Source: Mayamaea pseudoterrestris (Eukaryota > Bacillariophyta > Bacillariophyceae > Sellaphorales > Sellaphoraceae). Taken from it: a stretch of 64,000 nucleotides of DNA. The position numbers were made by a program, and so were the translations under genes. Under the pieces are notes generated by a model. It was not told the origin of the DNA and did no database searches. It worked only from the letters and a program-made list of their open reading frames with translations. Each line of letters starts with the position of its first letter. Positions within the stretch are counted from its first letter, which is position 1. Below, piece by piece: positions 58,501 to 64,000 of the stretch. The stretch covers positions 930,001 through 994,000 of the forward strand of contig BROI01000007.1 in NCBI GenBank assembly GCA_027923505.1, given 5' to 3'.

Positions 58501-59020
58501 GTTTGTACATGTAAATGGCTAGTGCAAGGTAGGCTAGCGCCAGCGCCAGCAATATGGATTGCGTCCTTGTGCCGCAAACGGCGGCGCGTCTCTTCTTGGC
58601 CGGATACTGCGCTGCATATCGCTGCTTGCCATACTTGTTATCGGGACTTCCATCGAACGGCCTTTTGTTGTGCGCGCTGCTATTGTAATCCGAAAAGTAG
58701 AAATTGTCCTCGCGATTGACGGAACTGTCGTCGGCAGCATCCTGCTGCGCTCGAAAGTGCCGCTGCCGCTGATGGAGGCCCATGGTTTGCGCGTAAATGC
58801 TCGTTGGACTAGACCGAAGCGTACTCTTCGATTCTGGTAGCGAGTCCGATGCGCCCGAGTCAGTGAGTTTCTCGTCGTCCTGGACGCTTAGAGTTTTCTG
58901 CGGCCATGCTTGCGGCTCAACGGCTCTCTGCTGCGACGAATGCTCGACGTCGTGCTCGTCATTGGCTTCCTCGTCCTCCTTGTCATTCGTTTTACGTCTA
59001 CCAGGCGTAGGAAACATCAT
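55598..59020 (-). CDS. Membrane-anchored NAD-epimerase-fold protein with degenerate active site and long C-terminal domain
   Basis: 1140 residues. Residues 1-145 are polar and disordered, then one membrane segment (SILLALALAYLALAIYMY, about 150-170). From about 320 an extended SDR fold follows: ILITGITDMLGLRLALLL, IVRTFRPTHIVHLA, FVYVSSQLG, RLPDVVFGPW, DFLYVDDVAEAL, which matches UDP-glucuronate/UDP-glucose 4-epimerases. The Gly-rich loop is GITDMLG and the Tyr of YxxxK is Ser (SQTHK), so catalysis of the usual kind is unlikely. The remaining 500 residues include a Cys-rich part (CSYANKC) and a charged C-terminus I do not recognise. Likely lumenal, role unknown. TGACGTCA lies 150 bp upstream. 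Confidence 0.72.
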   Translation of the reverse strand: MMFPTPGRRKTNDKEDEEANDEHDVEHSSQQRAVEPQAWPQKTLSVQDDEKLTDSGASDSLPESKSTLRSSPTSIYAQTMGLHQRQRHFRAQQDAADDSSVNREDNFYFSDYNSSAHNKRPFDGSPDNKYGKQRYAAQYPAKKRRAAVCGTRTQSILLALALAYLALAIYMYKRVTSNDDYYFRDPKDSEQLLELVHQMEKLSLARAFLDEREAISRRSARKLHSQRETSRISRSRPVANLENVFTADEQHVGLADIDGHAGADSNAGLESISHSEPASLEALCGFHAQNASLTFPNNYLSRDAVGTRSRILITGITDMLGLRLALLLHQRCRARVVAAIDPTFPNTIPNRLRLLEPLQVLAKHVPKLNILWGYVGLDPFKREENVLLNATGEIDIVRTFRPTHIVHLANFFQSTEHNNLQHPYVKLDGEQYQPSLYHVRSSLAAMEQILMSIASTGDERTRPNFVYVSSQLGSTLQPFVENASRDTIAMSQTHKMQEIMANAYYSSFGVQSTAIRLPDVVFGPWHSVQSPMHQILLNTVGNQTNASSYDERLQDFLYVDDVAEALIAAMQFRSPHPKPFALEPVGKTTWQAINKLVHSISESEQAIASSEDMVPAALATRPDFGHSRQYLSWFPRTTISEGVIRTLAWYLDQTAPPPPLANANHSSSALSGDGLLARHSLPSCPLDDPSCRIGSTSHPCASECSYANKCSTSMFDSMLNVVHDVTEGCEIVLYTQLLVKDASDFKLHTEYMDEGTPLICTVAFVAFESPLVQSVVQKVPDHEQVQLGVIPRPEDYGSQDALHNLKRIKLNGRLLYQGWILVWPDEVPDPLPHALKYLVKLAPGRLFSESVKQAVFIEESFGVSPKHDDIKFLVQQLKRDALPKRTVKKKTPPKTKIRLPAEPSRRAVILMSELRHQESYRSESAWKDKISIRQASRFMRFECGERSLGKEPSSIKAQREFYERIVSFVNRNTMRSPLEPPYTFAMKHWARTRWVVHDLELAEGRQLRCDWYKEHTRWEGSSVDQLSFAYVMAKRELARRLTTEAELTDRGLKALADWTEIKRLLTDVFEWYPLLSERNKDYTPYGEVTALPYDHVDSEEGNIEGTELIDEEPLLFARIISDRVMTLARKEWYAPQRAVK

Positions 59021-59169
59021 GGTATATACAGTACGACGTTACTTGACGTAAATTGCAAGTCTTCACACATTATGGTTTGGTTCAGTGATGTTGTGTGCGA
59101 CGGCCATGGTGCTTTCGAGGTCGATCGGTGGATCCGAGAAAAAATATAGTCGCACCGGTTCTGATTTTG

Positions 59170-59177
59170 TGACGTCA
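59170..59177. promoter_or_regulatory. TGACGTCA (CRE-type bZIP site) upstream of the epimerase-like gene
   Basis: Perfect palindrome, 150 bp before the ATG at 59020. CRE-like motifs are known to mediate CO2/cAMP-linked control in a diatom carbonic anhydrase promoter; relevance here is inference. Confidence 0.4.
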
Positions 59178-59275
59178 TGCTATCTTTGCCGCAAAATGAG
59201 GCTTCCGATAGATCTCCAAGTCAAAAGAATGTTCGAAATACAACTTCTGTTACTTAATATACCATTTCATGGTGA

Positions 59276-60466
59276 TTATACATTAACTGCGTCAATATCA
59301 TCGTCATCGTTACTTTCTTCGGCGCCCGCCCCGGATCCATCATCATCGCCAACATGAACGTCGCCCGCTGCCCCGGTTCGATTCCGTTTCAAAGGAGATG
59401 CATCGTCACTGGGCACTTCATCCGCTTCTCGCTTGACAGCTTCCGTTTGCGACTCGACACTCAGCGGCTGATGCGTCTTGGTGTCATATCCAGTACCTCC
59501 AAACGCGCCATTGCTGCCATCCGCTCTGTTTGGAGACAGTGTCGACGACGCACTCTTACTCCGCGACGTGAGCGTCGCGCAGTGCCGACTCGCCACTTCA
59601 TCCTCCTCCTGGAACCGTCGTCGGTCATCCTCCTCCTTTTTCACAAACATTTCGCGCTGACCCGGCGACAAGTCTTCCCACGCCCGCATGAGTCGTGAAT
59701 TGAGGTTCGTGTTGATTAAATATAGTTTATCGGCTGCATTTATTGACTTCTTCTTTTTGTCAATACTTGTTTCCACTTCGCGCTCCGCCTCGACGCGAAG
59801 TGCATCCTTGACGCCCAACACGAACCAGTAAAAGTCGGTGCGAATGGGGTCCACCTGCGACAAGGTGATTTCCTGCTCGGTGGAATTCTTGAGGCGCTCC
59901 GCCTCCATTTCCATGATTGTTTTTAGAGTCGTTGGCGGTCCATCTCTGCTGCTAGGCGATGAATCGTCTGCTGCTGATTCTGTTGCTGCTGCTGTAGAAG
60001 CATGCAGACTGCTCGACGGCGCGACGAATGGCTTTGGTTCCGCCGCATCGTTCGACGTGACTGTTGCTTGCGCCGGGAGCGGCGGCCTGGTGTAGGCATA
60101 CTGCGGCATGCCGGCGTAAGCATACGACGACGAAGGCACCATTCCTGGTGCATGACTATTGGCGTTGCGCGGATCATATGTCGGTCGACTTGCCGCCCAT
60201 CCTTGCGGCACGTTTCCTCGCTGCTGCTGGTGCTGCACATTCAATGGTGGTTGCTGTTGATTGCCGTAGGCTGCCGCATAGTTAAACGGCGGAGGCGGAT
60301 AGGGATATCCGGGAGGCGGGTATCCGTAAAAGCCGGGAGGTCCCGGATATCCGTAAAAGGGAGCCGCGCGAGAAGCGTCATGCTGCTGCTGCGAGTCTTC
60401 CGCGGATGTTGTCGTCACGGCAGGTTCGCTGGGGTGGCGTGGAGATGAGGGAGGATCGGAAGCCAT
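59276..60466 (-). CDS. HMG-box-like, Pro/Tyr-rich nuclear-type protein
   Basis: 396 residues from an ATG at 60466. Residues about 25-140 are Pro/Gly/Tyr-rich (YGYPGPPGFYGYPP), resembling phase-separating or RNA-binding protein tails. Residues about 205-310 form one helical domain: FYWFVLGVKDALRVEAERE, KLYLINTNLNSRLMRAWEDLSPGQREMFVKKEEDDRRRFQEE. The last part (W..LS...R..F...EE.D..RF..E) fits the third helix of an HMG box, while the first two helices are less typical. The C-terminus is acidic with a basic SPLKRNR patch. I infer chromatin association, moderately sure about the domain. Confidence 0.6.
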   Translation of the reverse strand: MASDPPSSPRHPSEPAVTTTSAEDSQQQHDASRAAPFYGYPGPPGFYGYPPPGYPYPPPPFNYAAAYGNQQQPPLNVQHQQQRGNVPQGWAASRPTYDPRNANSHAPGMVPSSSYAYAGMPQYAYTRPPLPAQATVTSNDAAEPKPFVAPSSSLHASTAAATESAADDSSPSSRDGPPTTLKTIMEMEAERLKNSTEQEITLSQVDPIRTDFYWFVLGVKDALRVEAEREVETSIDKKKKSINAADKLYLINTNLNSRLMRAWEDLSPGQREMFVKKEEDDRRRFQEEDEVASRHCATLTSRSKSASSTLSPNRADGSNGAFGGTGYDTKTHQPLSVESQTEAVKREADEVPSDDASPLKRNRTGAAGDVHVGDDDGSGAGAEESNDDDDIDAVNV

Positions 60467-60998
60467 GGTAGCCTTTGATAATGAAAGTATAATAGCCTCT
60501 AATTGCGACAATTTGCGTATTTTCTTACTTGATGATGCTTATCAAAGAGCTATATGCAACAGACAAGAATACAAGCAAGCAAGCATGGACGCACGGATGG
60601 TTTCAAAATCGTCAACCTCCACCCAACGTCTGCGAACAGCCGTTGATTGAAGCGGGGGCAACGTTTCCGTTTCTCCGGGGGTCGATCCAACAACTTGTTG
60701 GATCTGCGGGCCACGCACCCCCAGTCCAGCTGCTTGAATGGCCCACAGACCCTCGAATACAATAAAAGGTTGAATGGGACTGATAGTCTTGGGCGTGGAA
60801 CCCATCACCATGCCAGGCGACGCTGCACATTCAACGAACGTGGCAAACCTTTTCCAACACTCGAATGCATTGCAGTGGTGCTGCAATTGGATCCAACGAC
60901 ATGTGTGAAGTTGCCAACGTGCTACTACATGTTGGCAGAGAGGAGCTGCTAAATAAAGTTTTGCATCAGTAAATATGGATTGATGATTAAAGTAGTGA
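60467..60998. other. Unassigned 530-bp stretch with a strong inverted repeat
   Basis: It contains a perfect 21-bp palindrome at 60684-60704 (GATCCAACAA, one central base, TTGTTGGATC), nested in a wider stem formed by GGGGG at 60677-60681 and CCCCC at 60718-60722. The minus strand has a 163-codon open frame (60542-61033) that overlaps the 3' end of the light-harvesting gene and lacks recognisable motifs. I could not match the sequence to any known structural RNA. It may be a terminator or folded RNA. Confidence 0.35.
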
Positions 60999-61897
60999 TT
61001 AAGGAATATAGTAGCCAGCATTTGCACTCTCATGAAGAGCCTCTCCCAATGGTTTGAAGAAAACAGGAGTTTCCTTGACCACTGAAAGGGACGTAACTTT
61101 TTCTTGCACAGCGAAGGCCGTTATTGCAATCATTGCCAGGCGACCATTCTTGAGCTCCGCCAGCTGCATTCGCTTCTGTCCTTCCGTCTCTTTGGGGTAG
61201 AGTCCGAGTGGGTCAAAGCCGAGGTTGCCGGCAAAGTAGGACGGGTCGTTGCTCTTGGCCTTGGAGATTCCGTACACGTCAATGGCCGCGGCAGCTGCAA
61301 GAACAACGATCCAGTAAATGGGGCTGACCTTTCCAAGACCTCCGTTGAGGAGTGAGGGGGCGCGGCCGTCCACACCAACCACTGGCGCAAGTCCAAGAGC
61401 GACGGCAATCTTCTTGTCCCAGAGCTCACTGAGAGGCCAACCAGCAGCAGCCAACATGGCCTGTTGAAAGAGTTGTGAGGAATGAACAAATGTGAGATGT
61501 TTATATGACGCATTGTCTTGTTCGCAAGTATTGGGAGCAGCAAAGAGAATCAACGTACAAGTCGCGCATGCTTGATTTCCGCCTCGCGATAGTTGAGCAA
61601 GTCCTCCTTGGTCTTGGCAAAGCCGAAAGGATCAAAGCCAATGTCTCCGACAAGGGATCCGTCCAAGGCAGCCTGACGCTCCATGAATGGAAGTGACTCG
61701 CTCATGCGCGGCAATGACGCTTTGGTTGGTTCCTGCATCTTGGGAGCAACTGGGACTAGCTCCTCCGGAAGAGTCGTTTCCTCATTCTCCGGAGTAATGT
61801 CCGTCATGCGGAGAGCTTGGTTCTTGGACATGGATTGCGACGTAAAGGCAGATGCGCCAGCTGACATGGCGAGGATGAGAGCAGCAGAGAACTTCAT
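60999..61897 (-). CDS. Light-harvesting chlorophyll-binding protein (FCP/Lhcr-type)
   Basis: Exons 61897-61559 and 61460-60999 with a 98-nt intron; 266 residues. The N-terminus ([17 protein letters not shown] before FTSQS) is the plastid bipartite signal. Helix 1 [19 protein letters not shown] is interrupted by the intron exactly after HARL and carries the Glu and His chlorophyll ligands. Helix 2 includes [15 protein letters not shown]. Helix 3 [24 protein letters not shown] has the Glu-Asn-Arg ligands. It is shorter and less typical than major FCPs and may belong to the Lhcr (photosystem I) group, which I cannot resolve by eye. It binds chlorophyll a/c and fucoxanthin in thylakoids. Confidence 0.94.
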
Positions 61898-62282
61898 TGT
61901 TGAATACTGTTTTGTTTGATGGTTGCGAGGCTGGACGGTGAGAGACGATGATCGAAAGCTTCGAATGTAGATTGTGAAACGATTCGATAGTCTGCTTGAT
62001 CGGCTGATGAGACGACAGGATGACGACGTAAGCTACGTGTTATATTGGAGGATGAATCAGCATCCAATAGGCTCTTTCGTGACCATGCGAGACTTGTCGA
62101 CTCATCGAAAGAGGTCGGTGGCGTTGATGGTCGTCGACGATGTGATGATTGTGACGGTCCAGCACCGCTGATGACGTCATCGAATGAGTCACGGTCCGTT
62201 TTTTAAACGATCGCGACCATGGCGATGATTGGATTTGTGATTTCTACTTTCTATAGCTGTTGAGCGAACTACCCTTGCAATC
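61898..62282. other. Divergent promoter of the light-harvesting and methyltransferase genes
   Basis: About 385 bp. It holds TGACGTCA at 62172-62179 (palindrome ATGACGTCAT at 62171-62180), a TGACG half-site with GACGTAAG at about 62020-62030, and on the minus strand CCAATATAA near 62048-62056 that could act as a core element. Both flanking genes encode plastid proteins, so shared light or CO2 control is possible. Confidence 0.45.
62172..62179. promoter_or_regulatory. TGACGTCA (CRE-type bZIP site) in the light-harvesting promoter
   Basis: Perfect palindrome extended by one base on each side, 275 bp before the light-harvesting ATG and 104 bp before the methyltransferase ATG. It is followed after a few bases by GAGTCAC, a possible AP-1-like half-site. 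Confidence 0.45.
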
Positions 62283-63174
62283 ATGGCCTTCTACCGACTC
62301 ACTTCATCGAATCGGATGAGACTGCTTGCATTTATGTGTACTGGCATTATTTGCAGAGCGTTTCATGCTCCATCACTTCGCATGCAGCGTTTCGATCGTT
62401 TTGCTCGCTATGCATCGTCGTCGTCATCATCACTCATTGAAATGGTGCTACAGAATCCAAAGTGGCCTCCAACGTGGCCATACTCGGACGAAGATTTTCA
62501 GCGACGAGACGAAACGGACGATGCATTCTTTTACGAGCAACCCCGACTCGTCTACCACATTGACGAAGCAGCAGTGCAAGCATTGACGAGTTACTATGCT
62601 ACGCAACTACGCGACGGAATGGACGTTTTGGATATATGTAGCTCCTGGGTGAGTCACTATCCAAAGAACTTTACGGGAAACAAAGTTGTCGGCCTGGGCA
62701 TGAACGAGTATGAATTGAGTCAGAATCCAATCTTGACCGACTATGTTGTCGCAAACTTGAACAAGGAACCGATATTGCCATTCGAGGAAAACAGTTTCGA
62801 CGTTGTCACGTGCGTCGTATCCGTCGACTACCTCAACAAGCCGCTGCAAGTTTTTCGGGAGATTGGACGCGTACTGCGGCCTGGTGGCCAGTGCATCTTG
62901 TCCATGTCGAATCGATGCTTTCCGACCAAGGCGTTTCAAATTTGGTTGCAGACGAGGTGAGACATAATATCTAACTTGATGGTTGCGTCGAAACGTCGAG
63001 TGCGTCGTCTCACACAACCGTACTATACACAGCGACATTGAGCATGTGTTCATCGCAGGAAGCTTCTTCCACTACGCTGGTGCGTTTGATGCGCCAGAAA
63101 GTATTGACATTAGTCCAAACCCCGGCAGAAGCGATCCATTGTACATTGTAAAGGCGCATAAGAAGACTATCTAG
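62283..63174 (+). CDS. Plastid SAM-dependent methyltransferase (Methyltransf_11)
   Basis: Exons 62283-62956 and 63033-63174 with a 76-nt intron; 271 residues. The start region MRLLAFMCTGIICRA before FHAP fits the plastid bipartite signal (the ATG at 62316 may be the true start). The body is a Rossmann methyltransferase: VLDICSSWVSHYP (motif I region, where plant relatives have LDLCSSWVSHLP), VVGLGMNEYEL, FDVVTCVVSVDYL, VLRPGGQCILSMSNRCFPTKA, and after the intron HVFIAGSFFHYAGAF and DISPNPGRSDPLYIV. The WVSH and NRCFPTKA blocks are typical of a family shared by plants, algae and cyanobacteria whose substrate is not established. Confidence 0.85.
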
Positions 63175-63220
63175 CTGTAAATCAATTGAAACTATCTAGC
63201 ATTTCTTTTTTGTAACATGG

Positions 63221-64000
63221 CTAATACTCGCCAACAGGGAAACCCGACACTGTTGCCATGTGCTCCATCTTTTGACCATTGACAGTGAAGCTGACTTTTA
63301 TCTTGAGCATTAGATTCTTCGTTCCAAGCATGGAATTGGTCACGACAATCTTTTGCGTGACTTCCTTGGCATTACCGCCAGAGACTGGAACGGTGGTGGA
63401 GCTCGGTGGGTCCATTTGCATCTGCACATACTTTGGAACGGCCACTTGAAGGTTGAGTCCACGCACGGGTGAGCCAGTCGTATTCTTGAAACAGGCAGCA
63501 AGCTCGGATCGTTGGTTGTTCGTTGGATCAGGCTTGGAATATTCAAACTCAGCGGAGAGACCATTGTGACTAAAACCCATCACTCTGGGTTTTGTTGGCG
63601 TTGCGGGGGCAGGAGTCGACGCGACACTTATAGAACCAAAGAGGTCGACGGGAGCGCTAGTCTGCACAGGAGGCGCTCCGAATAAGTCAATCGCTGTATT
63701 GGAAGTCGGAGCCAAAGAGGTTGACGTAGCTGATGCGGTCGTCGGAGGAGCACCAAACAAATCCATAGGATTCGCAAACGCTGGCGACGGCGCTGCAACA
63801 GCAGGAGCCGAAAATGGATCGTATCCCAGAGATGGCGCAGCAGCTGTCGACGTTTGTGCGGAGAATACCTCTGACAACAAGTCCATGTCACTCTTGGCTG
63901 CCTCGCCAACGGGGGCGAAACTTGTCCCATTCTGCGCAGGAGTTGCTGACGACGATCCAAACATGTCATTTAAATCAAGCAAATCACCTCCATTGGCCGG
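63221..64000 (-). CDS. AP-1 gamma-adaptin-type hinge and ear (5' partial)
   Basis: The minus-strand frame is open from the window edge to the stop at 63221, 259 residues. It begins with GGDLLDLND, a clathrin-box-like motif, followed by a disordered hinge with YDPF and three DLFG repeats (PMDLFGAPP, AIDLFGAPP, PVDLFGS). The last 115 residues are a gamma-adaptin ear (GAE) domain: GLSAEFEYSKPD, GLNLQVAVPKYVQMQMDPPSSTTVP, QKIVVTNSMLGTKNLMLKIKV. GAE ears recruit accessory proteins to clathrin coats at the trans-Golgi. The trunk should lie beyond the window. GGA proteins share the ear, but the clathrin box and DLF repeats fit AP-1 gamma better. Confidence 0.85.
   Translation of the reverse strand, partial: PANGGDLLDLNDMFGSSSATPAQNGTSFAPVGEAAKSDMDLLSEVFSAQTSTAAAPSLGYDPFSAPAVAAPSPAFANPMDLFGAPPTTASATSTSLAPTSNTAIDLFGAPPVQTSAPVDLFGSISVASTPAPATPTKPRVMGFSHNGLSAEFEYSKPDPTNNQRSELAACFKNTTGSPVRGLNLQVAVPKYVQMQMDPPSSTTVPVSGGNAKEVTQKIVVTNSMLGTKNLMLKIKVSFTVNGQKMEHMATVSGFPVGEY

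Noticed and set aside
60542-61033. 163-codon minus-strand frame with an ATG
   Set aside because: Overlaps the end of the light-harvesting coding sequence on the same strand and has no recognisable motif; kept only as a note in the unassigned stretch.
1-64000. Search by eye for transposons, retroelements, tRNA, rRNA and spliceosomal RNA genes
   Set aside because: No reverse transcriptase, integrase or transposase motifs, no terminal repeats, and no recognisable conserved RNA sequences were found; a covariance-model scan would be needed to exclude small RNAs.

Overview
The window looks like nuclear DNA of a photosynthetic stramenopile, most likely a diatom. The evidence is a fucoxanthin/chlorophyll-type light-harvesting protein, several preproteins with the diatom plastid signature (signal peptide followed by Phe at the cleavage site), two proteins with the 'NDVLCGRG' domain (DUF6824) that is abundant in diatoms, a heat-shock-factor-type regulator, and a cycloartenol-type sterol cyclase. 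Genes are dense on both strands. Introns are few and short (73-145 nt, GTAnGT-type donors, YAG acceptors), and many genes are arranged head-to-head over 150-300 bp. No transposon, retroelement, tRNA or rRNA gene was recognised. Starts below are ATG codons chosen by eye; introns were inferred from frame, splice consensus and family alignment from memory, not from transcripts. || Layout. 1-399: C-terminal tail of a Lys/Glu-rich repeat protein. 539-7561: HSL-type lipase/esterase, divergent class-III aminotransferase (ethanolamine-phosphate phospho-lyase type), plastid ribose-5-phosphate isomerase, a tandem pair of GFA/CENP-V zinc proteins and a five-exon cyclophilin. 7638-16082: membrin SNARE, HSF regulator, an unknown acidic protein, prolidase, an SGNH-like membrane protein and a thylakoid-lumen protein. 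16257-24203: a BRCA2 homologue with about 14 BRC repeats, preceded without any gap by two more same-strand ORFs, one with a RanBP2 zinc finger. 24463-33541: the small KEOPS subunit Pcc1, a DUF6824 protein, glucose-6-phosphate dehydrogenase, lumenal C-terminal processing protease, an armadillo-like protein and TCTP. 33763-41828: TRM112, a second DUF6824 protein, a four-module tropomodulin-like LRR protein and the ribosome-assembly factor Notchless. 41937-50288: Eaf6, cycloartenol synthase with an added membrane domain, and dynactin p150. 50453-64000: a coiled-coil protein that may be CENP-O-like, a FUT8-like fucosyltransferase, two proteins of uncertain role (one a probable pseudo-epimerase), an HMG-like protein, the light-harvesting protein, a plastid methyltransferase and the C-terminal half of an AP-1 gamma-type adaptin. 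|| Themes. Housekeeping modules dominate: pentose phosphate pathway (RPIA, G6PD), tRNA/translation factors (PCC1, TRM112, TCTP, NLE1), homologous recombination (BRCA2), trafficking (membrin, AP-1 gamma, dynactin) and plastid biogenesis (CtpA, LHC, lumen protein, methyltransferase). The most interesting non-coding signal is a 9-mer, CGGTACTCA. It occurs seven times in five intergenic promoter regions, always in the sense orientation of a downstream gene, and three of the copies form a near-tandem array between the dynactin gene and its neighbour. A second over-represented word is the palindrome TACCGGTA (eight copies). The most interesting proteins are the BRC-rich BRCA2 with its frame-interrupted upstream ORFs, the cyclase with an N-terminal membrane domain and an altered DCTAE motif, the dynactin CAP-Gly with an altered GKNDG motif, and the epimerase-fold protein without its catalytic Tyr.
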